A DNA stretch of 64,000 nt. Origin: Neptunomonas japonica JAMM 1380 (GTDB taxonomy: Bacteria > Pseudomonadota > Gammaproteobacteria > Pseudomonadales > Balneatricaceae). Below the pieces are notes generated by a model. That model was given only the letters and a program-made list of their open reading frames with translations, was not told the DNA's origin and ran no database searches. This document shows, in pieces, positions 53,621 through 63,673 of this stretch (the stretch's first letter is position 1; every line of letters begins with the position of its first letter). Location of the stretch: NCBI RefSeq assembly GCF_016592555.1, contig NZ_AP014546.1, forward strand, positions 1,746,501 to 1,810,500. Direction: 5' to 3'. The position numbers and the translations under genes are program-made.

Positions 53621-54607
53621 ATGTCAGATAATAAGCCAGCCGCTAATATTAGCGTTCGTTATATCGAAGTAGAAGATGATCAAGCAGGACAACGTATTGA
53701 TAATTTTTTACTGACTGCCTTAAAAGGCGTACCTAAAAGCATGATCTATCGCATTATTAGAAAAGGCGAGGTACGTGTTAATAAGAAAAGAATTAAACCT
53801 GATGGTCGTATTCAAGGCGGCGATTGGGTGCGAATACCACCCATTCGTGTATCTGAGCCTGCTGATGCCCCAATTGTTGGCAAAGCGCTACTTGAACTAT
53901 TAGATGCGTCGATTCTTTATGAGTCAAAAGCGTTGATTGTCCTTAATAAACCTTCAGGCCTTGCTGTGCATGGTGGGAGTGGTATTAATCTTGGTTTGAT
54001 TGAGGCCATGCGCCAATTAAGACCGGATGAACGTTTTCTTGAGTTAGTTCACCGTCTTGATCGTGATACGTCGGGCTGCATCATGATTGCTAAAAAGCGC
54101 AGTATGTTACGTCATTTGCATGAGGCTTTACGTCAAAATCGTGTAAATAAGATTTATCATGCCTTGGTGGTTGGTAAATGGGAGTCTAAGAATAATGTGG
54201 TAGACGCACCTTTGCGTAAGAATGAACTGCAATCCGGTGAAAGGGTCGTCAAAGTTCAGCCAGATGGTAAAGCTTCAATTACACGTTTTAAGGTATTACG
54301 TCGATTTACCCAAACGACCTTGGTAGAGGCTAAACCTGTAACGGGGCGAACGCATCAAATCCGTGTGCACACGCAATTTGCAGGCCATCCCATCATTGGT
54401 GATGATAAATATGGCGTTGAATCAATTAACAAAGATATGAAAAAGCAAGGTGTGCGTCGTTTGTTTCTTCATTCGGCAATGTTGCAAGTAGCGCTACCAG
54501 AGGGTGAAATGTTAAACGTAAAAGCGCCATTGGAGCCTGCATTGAGTAGTGCATTAGAGCGCTTGGCAGAACAGCAAAATAAAGCATATAAGGAAGAGTC
54601 TGAATGA
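53621..54607 (+). CDS. rluC: 23S rRNA pseudouridine(955/2504/2580) synthase RluC
   Basis: A 328-residue synthase with an N-terminal S4 RNA-binding domain (VEDDQAGQRIDNFLLTALKGVPKSMIYRIIRKGEVRVNKKRIKP), followed by the catalytic domain with LVHRLDRDTSGCIMIAKK (Asp, ~residue 147) and KPVTGRTHQIRVHTQFAGHPIIGDDKYG. Placement divergent from rne is the gammaproteobacterial hallmark of rluC. It overlaps the next gene by 4 bases (ATGA). Confidence 0.95.
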   Translation: MSDNKPAANISVRYIEVEDDQAGQRIDNFLLTALKGVPKSMIYRIIRKGEVRVNKKRIKPDGRIQGGDWVRIPPIRVSEPADAPIVGKALLELLDASILYESKALIVLNKPSGLAVHGGSGINLGLIEAMRQLRPDERFLELVHRLDRDTSGCIMIAKKRSMLRHLHEALRQNRVNKIYHALVVGKWESKNNVVDAPLRKNELQSGERVVKVQPDGKASITRFKVLRRFTQTTLVEAKPVTGRTHQIRVHTQFAGHPIIGDDKYGVESINKDMKKQGVRRLFLHSAMLQVALPEGEMLNVKAPLEPALSSALERLAEQQNKAYKEESE

Positions 54608-55692
54608 TAAAGGAGCAAATTTATCGTTGTGCAGATCGTATTTTAACAAGTGGAGAGCAACCCACTCCGGAAAAAATTAGTGCTGAATGCCAGGTTGATG
54701 TTAATGAAGCGGTGCAATATCTAAGCAGTTGGAAACAAGACCTTTCCGATCGCATTAGTTTTGCTAGAAACAATATTTATGTACCGGATGTTCCAGAATC
54801 TCTTAGCTTGTCATTTGGCCGTATTTGGCAGCAAGCGGTGGATGAAGCAAGCTCGCGTTTGCAAAATGATCAAAAAGTTACGGGAAATAATTTAGAAGAA
54901 GCAGGTCGGGTTTCTGATGATGCTATTAAAGAGATGCAGTATCGCCAGCAGGACTTAGAAAATCGTTTACGTGAGCAAAACCAGAAAAATGGTGAGCTGG
55001 CAGGGCATAATAAAGCGATTGAAGCTGAATTGTCGGTATTGAAAACGGGACTGGCTTCAGAAACTACCTTGCGTAAGCAAGAAGAACAGGTTCGCTCAAA
55101 TGTTGAGCATGAACTTGCACATCTAAGAAAGACCTATGAAGATTCGAAGCGTACTTTTGATCAGCGTATTAAGGATGAGCAGCGCCATATGTTGGATTCA
55201 GTCAGTAAGGCTGATGTCGATGTTCGCTATTATAAGAATGCATTAGAAAAGCTGCGTGATGAAGTTGGTAAGAAGGAATCAGCGCTAACTAAGTCGATTC
55301 ACGATATCAAAGCTGAGCTTGCGAAGAAAGATGTCAAGATTGAAACGCAGCGCTCCCAGTTGCGTAGTCAAGAAACAGAGCTGAAGTTACTTAAGCAAGA
55401 TGTGGCATCTCAAAGCCGCGAATTAGCACGTTGTACCTCATCGCTTTTAGCTGAAACAAATAAATCCAAGCGCTTTGAAGATAAAGGTCGTGATCTGGAT
55501 AATGAAATAAAAAGACTTAATCAAAAGCAATATAACTCAGCAACTGATTGGAGCCGCCGCGAGAATAATCTGCGTAAAGAAGTCAAAGATAAAGAGGATG
55601 AGCTGTTAAGAACAGTCTCCCGCCTTACGAGTCTTGAAAAGCGTATTATTGCTCAAGATGAAGAGCTACGTCGCTTGAATTCGCGTTTGTAG
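54604..55692 (+). CDS. KfrA-like protein: N-terminal DNA-binding domain and long coiled coil
   Basis: A 362-residue protein. The first ~110 residues (IYRCADRILTSGEQPTPEKISAE...) have the helical shape of the KfrA N-terminal DNA-binding domain (DUF-type in plasmid KfrA). The remaining ~250 residues are almost continuous charged heptad coiled coil (EELQ/KEE-rich, no proline), the typical KfrA form. KfrA is best known as a plasmid partition/regulatory protein; chromosomal relatives are undescribed. It overlaps rluC by 4 bases, so both come from the same mRNA. A general SMC-like or MukB-like structural role is an alternative. Confidence 0.7.
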   Translation: MIKEQIYRCADRILTSGEQPTPEKISAECQVDVNEAVQYLSSWKQDLSDRISFARNNIYVPDVPESLSLSFGRIWQQAVDEASSRLQNDQKVTGNNLEEAGRVSDDAIKEMQYRQQDLENRLREQNQKNGELAGHNKAIEAELSVLKTGLASETTLRKQEEQVRSNVEHELAHLRKTYEDSKRTFDQRIKDEQRHMLDSVSKADVDVRYYKNALEKLRDEVGKKESALTKSIHDIKAELAKKDVKIETQRSQLRSQETELKLLKQDVASQSRELARCTSSLLAETNKSKRFEDKGRDLDNEIKRLNQKQYNSATDWSRRENNLRKEVKDKEDELLRTVSRLTSLEKRIIAQDEELRRLNSRL

Positions 55693-55773
55693 GTCGTGAA
55701 AATGCCATCCCTTATTCTTTACAGTTATAAATGAAAGTAGTAATAATAGTGTAAATAGTGTGGGTAAGATTAA

Positions 55774-56766
<993 letters not shown>

Positions 56767-56906
56767 TTCTGTAGCCAATGTATCTTGTCAGGTGTTGATC
56801 AAGTTTTAGGCGTGACTAACGACTAGAGTCTGGATTGCAGGCGGTATTTGAACGAGTTACATTGCGCTCACTTTATTGTTAGAAATTATTCTTGGAGGAG
56901 TTGCTT

Positions 56907-57524
56907 GTGGAATTAGCTTGTCTTGATTTAGAAGGTGTATTAATCCCGGAAATTTGGATCGCATTTGCTGAAGAGACCGGAATCGATGAGTTAAAGGCAA
57001 CGACACGCGATGTCCCTGACTATGATGTGCTGATGAAGCAGCGCCTGCGTATCTTGGACGAGCATGGTCTGACACTACCGCAGATTCAGGCAACCATTAG
57101 TCGTTTGGCGCCACTTGAGGGGGCGAGTGAGTTTATAGATTGGTTGCGTGAGCGTTTTCAGGTTGTGATTTTGTCTGATACTTTCTATGACTTTGCAGAG
57201 CCATTGATGAAGCAACTTGGGCATCCTACATTACTGTGTCATAAGCTTGAAGTTGATGATAATGGTCGCATTACTGACTACACCTTGCGTCAAAAAGATC
57301 CGAAGCGTCAGTCAGTTAGGGCGTTTCAATTGCTGAACTACCGTGTGATTGCAGCAGGTGATTCTTATAATGACACTACCATGCTGACACAAGCTGAATC
57401 TGGAATTTTGTTCCATTCTCCGCAAAATGTCATTGATGAATTTCCGCAGTTTCCTGCCGTGCATACTTTTGAAGACTTAAAGAAACAGTTTTTAAAAGCT
57501 AGTCAACGAAACTTGACATTATAG
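56907..57524 (+). CDS. thrH: ThrH: HAD phosphatase, phosphoserine phosphatase/homoserine kinase-like
   Basis: A 205-residue HAD-family enzyme. Motif I is CLDLEGVLIPE (nucleophile Asp ~residue 6), motif II VVILSDTFYDF and motif III/IV AAGDSYNDTTML. The sequence is very close to Pseudomonas ThrH, which dephosphorylates phosphoserine and transfers phosphate to homoserine. The GTG at 56907, with GGAGGAG 6 nt upstream, gives the family N-terminus; the earlier TTG at 56892 would overlap this site. Confidence 0.93.
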   Translation: MELACLDLEGVLIPEIWIAFAEETGIDELKATTRDVPDYDVLMKQRLRILDEHGLTLPQIQATISRLAPLEGASEFIDWLRERFQVVILSDTFYDFAEPLMKQLGHPTLLCHKLEVDDNGRITDYTLRQKDPKRQSVRAFQLLNYRVIAAGDSYNDTTMLTQAESGILFHSPQNVIDEFPQFPAVHTFEDLKKQFLKASQRNLTL

Positions 57525-57537
57525 CGCTTCGTCCTTG

Positions 57538-57571
57538 ATCACTGGAAATCAGTTAACGGGTTTTCAGTGAT
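57538..57571. terminator. Hairpin between thrH and radD
   Basis: ATCACTGGAAA (57538-57548) pairs with TTTTCAGTGAT (57561-57571), 11 bp including one G-T pair, loop of 12 bases, between two convergent genes. Termination is likely but the flanks are only moderately T-rich. Confidence 0.6.
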
Positions 57572-57584
57572 TTCAAGTTATTGT

Positions 57585-59330
57585 TTAATTAAGCTGGTTT
57601 GCCTTTCTGAAGTTTCCTGCATAATCAAAAATTCTCGTTTGAATACGCCAGAATTTACCTTTTTTCCTAGCGATTACAAAATCAGGCGGTGTTAGTTGGG
57701 TGCTGTGTTCAACAACTTGCGTCGCAGTGCGAAATGTCATTGGCTGAGTGCCATTTAGGAAGCGTCGCCCATAGAGTTTGTTGAAAACGCCTCTTTGTGT
57801 CGAAAAACTGAAATTAAAACTCTCTTTTAATGTTTCTCCTTGTTCATCATGATAAATCACAGATACTTTCGTTTCGTTAATATCAATGCTCAGACCTGCG
57901 CAGCGTAAAATAAAAGCATCTTTGAGTTGTAAGGCTTTCTTTAATTGCTCGTCAGGGTCAGTAATGGCCTCTTTGCATTGGTGGCATTGTCTTGCTGCAA
58001 TATCATTTTCAGCTGCACAAAAAGGGCAGCTTTTAAAACGAAACCGGTATTCGCAGCGTCTGATATTGCCGTTTTTATCTTTTTCGGCTTGCTGGCAGCG
58101 TCGCCCAAAGTGCTCAATAATATGCCCGTTGTTGTCTTTTTTTCCCCAGAAAATATTAGCGAACTCACAAAGAGGGCAGAATACTTGTACTGGTTCTGCT
58201 GTTGAGTCGGGTTTTGGTTTGCCGACTTCAGGGTGGTGTAAATTGAAATTGTTACCAGCGTAATCAATAACTAAACAGTCTTTCTTATTAGGAGCTAGGC
58301 GTAGTCCACGACCAATGATTTGTTGGTATAAGCTGACAGACTGGGTTGGACGCAATATGGCAATCATATCGACATGCGGGGCATCAAAGCCGGTGGTTAA
58401 GACAGAAATATTAACCATGTACTTAAGTTCCTGTCGTTTAAATTTCTGAATATAGTCATCTCTGGTAATGTTTGGGGTATCGCCGGTTATTAATGCCGTT
58501 AATTGTGGGGGTAAGTAAGACACGATCTCTTGTGCGTGCATAACCGTTGCGGCAAAAATCATCACGCCTTGTCTGTTTTTCGCGTATTGCTCAACTTGCT
58601 GAATAATGGCTTGAGTGACGCGTTTGCAGCGAGTTAGTAAATCATTGACTGGTTTCTCGGGTAGGTTGCCTGAATGAGTGGGAGTGATGGCTGAGAAGTC
58701 ATATTGTGTAATGGCTGCATCAACAATATTAGGTGGCGTGAGGTAGCCATTAGAAATCATATGCCGTAAAGGGAGTTCAAAGATGCACTCTTTAAAAGGG
58801 CGTGGTGTATCGCTGCGCGTATAACCGCGATGATGATATTGGTAAATCCAGCCTAGGCCCATTCTGAAAGGTGTAGCTGTGAGGCCGAGTACCTTTAGGC
58901 TGGGGTTGAGTGTTGTTAAGTGTGTAATAGTTTTTAGATACTGGCTATCTGGGTCTTCGCTGAGGCGGTGGCACTCATCGATGATTAGTAATGTATAGGG
59001 CGTATCTAGTGCTTCTAAATTGCGTGATATGGATTGGATGCTGGCAAATGTGACTTGTTGCGTCGTATCTTTCTGTTTGAGTCCTGCGGAGTAGATGCCC
59101 GCATCAATACCTATCGCACAAAATTTCTGATGGTTCTGTTCTACCAGTTCTTTAACATGAGCGAGCACAAGAACTTTTCCGCGTGCTTTTTGGGCAAGGG
59201 CTGCAATGACTAGGCTTTTCCCCGCCCCGGTTGGTAAAACGATAACGGCGGGGCTGCTGCTGTTGCGAAAGTGCTGAATGGTTAGGTCGACAGCGTCTTG
59301 TTGGTAATCTCTAAGAGTAAAAGGCTTCAT
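57585..59330 (-). CDS. radD: RadD-like ATP-dependent helicase (YejH family)
   Basis: A 581-residue superfamily 2 helicase closely following E. coli RadD (YejH, 586 aa). Walker A is VLPTGAGKSLVI, Walker B/DEAH-like IIDECHRLSED, followed by LGLTATPFRMGLGWIYQYH, with QQIIGRGLRLAPNKKDCLVIDYAGN in the second RecA domain. A C-terminal cysteine-rich module (CPLC...RRCQQ...CEYRFRFKSCPFC...CHQCK) would bind zinc. RadD takes part in double-strand break and crosslink repair with SSB. ATG 59330 preferred over TTG 59336; no clear ribosome site. Confidence 0.92.
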   Translation of the reverse strand: MKPFTLRDYQQDAVDLTIQHFRNSSSPAVIVLPTGAGKSLVIAALAQKARGKVLVLAHVKELVEQNHQKFCAIGIDAGIYSAGLKQKDTTQQVTFASIQSISRNLEALDTPYTLLIIDECHRLSEDPDSQYLKTITHLTTLNPSLKVLGLTATPFRMGLGWIYQYHHRGYTRSDTPRPFKECIFELPLRHMISNGYLTPPNIVDAAITQYDFSAITPTHSGNLPEKPVNDLLTRCKRVTQAIIQQVEQYAKNRQGVMIFAATVMHAQEIVSYLPPQLTALITGDTPNITRDDYIQKFKRQELKYMVNISVLTTGFDAPHVDMIAILRPTQSVSLYQQIIGRGLRLAPNKKDCLVIDYAGNNFNLHHPEVGKPKPDSTAEPVQVFCPLCEFANIFWGKKDNNGHIIEHFGRRCQQAEKDKNGNIRRCEYRFRFKSCPFCAAENDIAARQCHQCKEAITDPDEQLKKALQLKDAFILRCAGLSIDINETKVSVIYHDEQGETLKESFNFSFSTQRGVFNKLYGRRFLNGTQPMTFRTATQVVEHSTQLTPPDFVIARKKGKFWRIQTRIFDYAGNFRKANQLN

Positions 59331-59541
59331 GTGCAAAGCATACGATTAATTTTCTTTAGAGTAAAAACTCAATTCTTTTTATATGAGTAGGTGCTGAGAT
59401 GTCTGGCATTATCTGTTTTTAATATGCGACATATTTTGTGCGATGCGGCATAATCCAGTTCTTGTTAAGGTTTAATGGTTTACTCTACGAAGCTGAATTA
59501 TGTGATGTTTGTGAGTATCTGTAAAAATTAAGGGATAGAAA

Positions 59542-60033
59542 ATGAAATTCAATAATGTATTGATGGCAACAATGTTAGCTTCTGCAGTAGCTCTAACAGG
59601 CTGTGATAGCGATGATGCTAAAAAAGTAGCTGAAGAAACTAAAACGACTGCTGCAGAAGTAGTTAAAGATGCTTCAGAGGCTTCTAAGTCAGCAATGGAT
59701 GTTGTTAAAGAGAACGCTAGCAAGGCTGTAGAAAGTACTAAAGAAGCGGCAGTAAAGGCTGTTGAAGGTGCAAAAGAAGCGTCTGCTGATGCAGTTAAAG
59801 CGGCTACTGATGCAGCTGGTAATACAGTTGAAGCTGCAAAAACTGTTGTTTCAGATGCTGCAAATTCAGCAATGGAGTCAACAAAAGAGGTCGCCAGCAG
59901 TGCTGTAGCATCGGCTAAAGAGACTGTTTCTGATGCGGTAAGTGATTCTGCTGAAAAAAGCACTGAAAAAGCTACTGAAGAAGAAGCAACGTCTGTACTA
60001 GATGACGCTAAGAAGGCATTGAAAGCAGAGTAA
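59542..60033 (+). CDS. Ala/Lys/Glu-rich lipoprotein
   Basis: A 163-residue secreted protein. A lipoprotein signal (MKFNNVLMATMLASAVALTGC, lipobox LTGC) is followed by an almost pure Ala/Lys/Glu/Ser/Val/Thr polypeptide with no proline and an 11-residue-like periodicity (AKETVSDAV, KEAAVKAVEG, KETVSDAVSD). It should form one long amphipathic helix anchored in the envelope, resembling late-embryogenesis-abundant or apolipoprotein-like proteins. AAGGGA lies 7-8 nt before the ATG. Its role is unknown; membrane or desiccation/osmotic protection is only a guess. Confidence 0.82.
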   Translation: MKFNNVLMATMLASAVALTGCDSDDAKKVAEETKTTAAEVVKDASEASKSAMDVVKENASKAVESTKEAAVKAVEGAKEASADAVKAATDAAGNTVEAAKTVVSDAANSAMESTKEVASSAVASAKETVSDAVSDSAEKSTEKATEEEATSVLDDAKKALKAE

Positions 60034-60039
60034 TTGTAG

Positions 60040-60078
60040 CGCCCCATCTGATATCTGTAATTAGCTGGGGTGTTTTTT
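60040..60078 (+). terminator. Rho-independent terminator after the Ala/Lys-rich lipoprotein
   Basis: CGCCCCA (60040-60046) pairs with TGGGGTG (60066-60072) around a long 19-base loop, followed by six T. It lies 7 bases beyond the stop codon. Confidence 0.8.
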
Positions 60079-60148
60079 ACGATACTTTTTGTTATTTCTT
60101 AAACTGTTGCTATGCTCAATCAAATGGAATAATTGTTGAGGGAGCATG

Positions 60149-60475
60149 ATGGTTTCTGAGTTGAAGGGGCTTGTTTTAGAGCACTCCGGTTTTAATGCAG
60201 CTATATCGGGAGGAAATGGGCGTTCGATTGATTCTGCCATTATTATCCATCGAGATGGTGTTCATGATAAGCGTACGGTACAAAAAGCTGTGTTATGGGC
60301 ATTGGGGCAGCATAAAGATTTGAGTTGGGGTGTGCTTTCTGATGAAAGAGAAGACGCTAACGGCAGATGCTATGAATCAATGCTTTTAGATGTTCGTATA
60401 ATGAATAATAGTGGCCAGGTGAAGCGAGGTCAGCAACAGATTTATTTTGATATTACTGAGCATGTAAATGGCTAG
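60149..60475 (+). CDS. Hypothetical protein, 108 aa
   Basis: A small soluble protein (MVSELKGLVLEHSGFNAAISGGNGRSIDSAIIIHRDGVHD...). No signal peptide or membrane segment is visible and I do not recognise a family. The AGGGAG at 60139-60144 favours the ATG at 60149 over the ATG at 60146. It is isolated between the lipoprotein terminator and a convergent methyltransferase gene. Confidence 0.6.
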   Translation: MVSELKGLVLEHSGFNAAISGGNGRSIDSAIIIHRDGVHDKRTVQKAVLWALGQHKDLSWGVLSDEREDANGRCYESMLLDVRIMNNSGQVKRGQQQIYFDITEHVNG

Positions 60476-60508
60476 ATGTAATTTTATTTGACTGCTGCAT
60501 AAAATGCT

Positions 60509-61312
60509 TTAACAGATAACCAATTCTACTATTCGTATAGCGTTGCATTGTAAATTACGCTGTACGTTTTTCCCCATGATCGCAAACTCTGAACCTAAAA
60601 TCATATTGGGAGATACCACAGGAGCTTGTGGTGTTTCTTGTTTGCTTGTTTGCCGCGCTCTCCATGTGAGTGCTTCTTCTGTCCAGTCTTCCATTGACTG
60701 TATCTGCATGTGAGTCGTATTGATTAATGCGGTTATTTCTTCTTCGCTTATAAGGTGAGATAGTTCAGGGTGTCGAGCCCAGGGGACGGGGTATTGCATT
60801 TCTTGATAATTATCCCCTTTGAGTACCTCGTGGAGAATCAGATGCCCGTTTGGCGATAATACGCGTTTACATTCTTTAAGCGTGCTGATTTTGTCTGGCA
60901 TGTTCAATAAGCTGTGCTGCATTATTATGACGTCAAACGAGTGGTCGGGAAATGGGAGTTTCTGACCATTACCGGTGATAACCATACTGTTCTTCTTGCT
61001 TAACAGGTTTAGTTGATGGTTTATCTTGCTTAGTTCATGGGTTATATCCAAACTGACATAAAGTGCGTTGTGTTGTTGCTGACATACACGCAGTAAGCCA
61101 CCTAAACCGCTGCCAACATCAAGTACCGTGGAGGCGTTTAGATCCGCAACGCGTTGACTTAATTTCTTCGATGCCTTAATTCCGCCTATATGTAGCTGAT
61201 CAATCGGCGCGAGCTGATAAGTGTTGGGGCCTTCGGGGTAAGCTGTAGCGAGCCGGTTGAGGATATCGTCGGCTTGAAGGCTTTGGCTGTAGTGGTTATC
61301 AACGCTTGGCAT
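60509..61312 (-). CDS. Class I SAM-dependent methyltransferase
   Basis: A 267-residue methyltransferase with motif I VLDVGSGLGGLLRVCQQQ (~residue 42), an acidic LDITHEL at the end of the second strand, and SFDVIIMQHSLLNMP (~residue 128) as the post-II motif, all of the Methyltransf_11 class. HEVLKGDN and a GHLILHEV strand follow. It resembles glycine/sarcosine or UbiE/menaquinone-type methyltransferases but no specific substrate can be read. Confidence 0.8.
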   Translation of the reverse strand: MPSVDNHYSQSLQADDILNRLATAYPEGPNTYQLAPIDQLHIGGIKASKKLSQRVADLNASTVLDVGSGLGGLLRVCQQQHNALYVSLDITHELSKINHQLNLLSKKNSMVITGNGQKLPFPDHSFDVIIMQHSLLNMPDKISTLKECKRVLSPNGHLILHEVLKGDNYQEMQYPVPWARHPELSHLISEEEITALINTTHMQIQSMEDWTEEALTWRARQTSKQETPQAPVVSPNMILGSEFAIMGKNVQRNLQCNAIRIVELVIC

Positions 61313-61371
61313 GCAGATCTTCCATTAGGGTATCTATGTATCTTGATGTTAACGGAAAACTTGTCCTTGTG

Positions 61372-62058
61372 CTATTTATCCTCTTTGCAAAAGAATGACA
61401 TAGCAGGAGAGGGGTAATTAAAAAACCGTGCGATCAATAGGGTGCTGAAGTAAACACTCCAAAAAGCAAAAACAATGTCGCTTAAGAAGTGACCGCCTTC
61501 CATTATGCGGCTTAGACCAATGATTGCGCCTAATGAGAATCCAGCCCAAAACCACGCTCTTTTTCTAAACACCCAGCCTAAAACAATAGCATAAAAACCA
61601 ATAGCCGCATGTCCGCTGACAAACGAGCAGTTCTTTTTGCACTGTCCTGAATAAGCAAAGGCTGGGGTGAAGCTTGCTTTGCCTCCAAACTGCTCAATAT
61701 GAACCGGGCGTGCTCGCCCGATGGAGTTATCTTTGATGAGCACGTTGACTAAAATTCCTGGGCCTACAACCATAGTGACAATGAGAAAGAAGAAAATCTT
61801 TTGTTTGGCTTTTAGCCCTTTTTTCCAGCAATAAATGAGCCCGGCTATAAAGGCGACAAGCCATAGCAGATGGATGCGGGCAAAAGTGGAGTGTATGAAC
61901 TGGTTAAACCAGATATCTCTCAAGTAAAAGCCTTCATCAGGCGTATAAAAGAAAGACGCAACACGTAAATCTATACTAGAAAAAATGGTGAAAAACAGTG
62001 TGCACAATATGAAAATTTTAATATCGGTGCGTAGTAAAAACTGCTTAATGTTACTCAT
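61372..62058 (-). CDS. PAP2-family membrane phosphatase
   Basis: A 228-residue inner-membrane protein with about six hydrophobic segments and the three PAP2 motifs: KDNSIGRARP (~residue 107), SFVSGHAAIGFY (~145) and SRIMEGGHFLSDIV (~195). LpxE/LpxF-type lipid A phosphatases and undecaprenyl pyrophosphate phosphatases share this pattern. It overlaps the upstream glycosyltransferase by 8 bases, which suggests a joint role in lipid-linked sugar or lipid A modification. Confidence 0.88.
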   Translation of the reverse strand: MSNIKQFLLRTDIKIFILCTLFFTIFSSIDLRVASFFYTPDEGFYLRDIWFNQFIHSTFARIHLLWLVAFIAGLIYCWKKGLKAKQKIFFFLIVTMVVGPGILVNVLIKDNSIGRARPVHIEQFGGKASFTPAFAYSGQCKKNCSFVSGHAAIGFYAIVLGWVFRKRAWFWAGFSLGAIIGLSRIMEGGHFLSDIVFAFWSVYFSTLLIARFFNYPSPAMSFFCKEDK

Positions 62059-63559
62059 TTATATAGCCTTTGAATTCAGTGCATTCATACAGGTAAATGT
62101 GACGAGTCAGGTCGCTAAAAACTGTTTCAGTATAGTGTTGCGGTGAGTTGCATTGCTCGAATTGAGCAAGAAACTTATCACCCGCGGGCGTTTCGCTGAT
62201 GAGAATGAATTTTTTATCCGCCGTGTTTTTATATTCTCTAAGATTAAAAAACAAATCGTAGTAATCGCGAATGCTTTCCTTGTTTGGGTTCCAGCGAGCA
62301 ACACGTAACTTTCCTGGTTCTGCATAAAAGCTCATGTAGGCGAGCAGCTTCCTTGAAGGACTTGTGATGAGTGCTTCAGGGTTGGCTTCCAAGGCGGGTT
62401 GTAGTTGTTTGGCAAGTTCTGGCCAGCTTTGGGTGCGCTGAAATGGATCTACTTTGCGGGTCCTTTCTATTCCAGCACTCTCAAGAATGATTGGCCAGTG
62501 GTAGAAAAGGCTAATCATAGATAATTGGATAACAAGGCCTAACAGAATTTTTTTTGGTGTCTGAGAGCTCAGGTAAAAACCAACCCAAAGTGATGCGGCT
62601 ATCAAGCACGGGGCTGCCCAGTTAATAAAAGCGCGTGATAACAAGGCTTGTGTGCATATGACAATGATCAGTGGCAGAAAAATAGCAAGCAGTACACCTG
62701 ATTGGCTAATAGCTGAGCGTGCTTCACGACGCAACCACTGGCGTATTAAGAAGTAGCTCCATATAGGGCCAAGAACCAGTATTTGGCTAAGTAAAAACTC
62801 TGCTAGCTTGTCTGGGTTAAAAAGCTTTTTGTCCAGTTGTGAAATTTCAGAAGTGTGGCTGAGCGTTACAAAGTCATGCTGGTAGTTCCAGTAGATATTC
62901 AGCGAAAAAATTAACCCAGCAATAATGGCGGCAGTCCAAGGTTTTAGGGTGGCAAGTTGAGAGCGGTGTTTTTCAGCAAAGCCCATATAGATGAACAAAC
63001 CAAGGGGTAGTAGAGCCATGGTGTACTTGCTCATCATGCCGCAACCAACAGAAAAGCCGAGTAAAACCCAATCTTTCCAAGAGTTAGTTTCAGTAGCAAT
63101 AATGAAAAGCCATGTAGATAATGCCCAGAAAAATAATAAAGGCGCGTCTGTCGTGATGAATAGGCTATTAAAGCCGACAAGGGGTGCAGAGCAAAAGACT
63201 AGGGCTGAGCACGCTGCTGCTTTGGGGTTCCAGAGGCGTTTGGCTATTTGGTAAATGACACCGGCGGTCAAGCTATATAGGAGTGGTGCGCCTAGCTTTA
63301 CGGCAAAATCATTATCGCCAAACAAGGTGGTAGTGAATGCAATGATCCAGGCAACCATTGGCGGCTTTGAGTAATAGCCCCAGTCAGGGTTTAAAGACCA
63401 ATGATAATAATATGCCTCATCATAAAAAAGTGAGACGTGACCCTGTGTGATAGAGAGGATTCTATATAATGTCAGTGCTACTATAAATAGAGTGGCGCCT
63501 TGCCAAGAGAAGATGCCGTTGCTTGACGAAAGTGAAGTTGTTTTGTTTAAGGTGGCCAT
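62051..63559 (-). CDS. ArnT-like polytopic glycosyltransferase (GT39/GT83 family)
   Basis: A 502-residue membrane protein with about ten hydrophobic segments and a soluble C-terminal part (~residues 340-502). The first periplasmic loop holds FYDEAYYYHWSLNPDWGYYSKPPMVAW, with the catalytic aspartate and the KPP/YYSKPP pattern seen in ArnT/PMT transferases that move sugars from lipid carriers. Partnership with the PAP2 phosphatase gene suggests envelope glycan or lipid A decoration. The sugar and acceptor are unknown. Confidence 0.85.
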   Translation of the reverse strand: MATLNKTTSLSSSNGIFSWQGATLFIVALTLYRILSITQGHVSLFYDEAYYYHWSLNPDWGYYSKPPMVAWIIAFTTTLFGDNDFAVKLGAPLLYSLTAGVIYQIAKRLWNPKAAACSALVFCSAPLVGFNSLFITTDAPLLFFWALSTWLFIIATETNSWKDWVLLGFSVGCGMMSKYTMALLPLGLFIYMGFAEKHRSQLATLKPWTAAIIAGLIFSLNIYWNYQHDFVTLSHTSEISQLDKKLFNPDKLAEFLLSQILVLGPIWSYFLIRQWLRREARSAISQSGVLLAIFLPLIIVICTQALLSRAFINWAAPCLIAASLWVGFYLSSQTPKKILLGLVIQLSMISLFYHWPIILESAGIERTRKVDPFQRTQSWPELAKQLQPALEANPEALITSPSRKLLAYMSFYAEPGKLRVARWNPNKESIRDYYDLFFNLREYKNTADKKFILISETPAGDKFLAQFEQCNSPQHYTETVFSDLTRHIYLYECTEFKGYINE

Positions 63560-63673
63560 GCTGGCAATCGATACTCTGTAATGTAAAAAATCCGTGTATT
63601 ATATCATTGAATATTACGGCTTTCTTAGCCTCATTAATTTATATGGAAATTTATTGTCTGTGATGGTTATTCG

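Noticed and set aside
59472..60047. Minus-strand 191-codon Ser/Ala/Thr-rich frame
   Set aside because: Exact antisense of the Ala/Lys lipoprotein gene; its repeats keep the reverse frame open.
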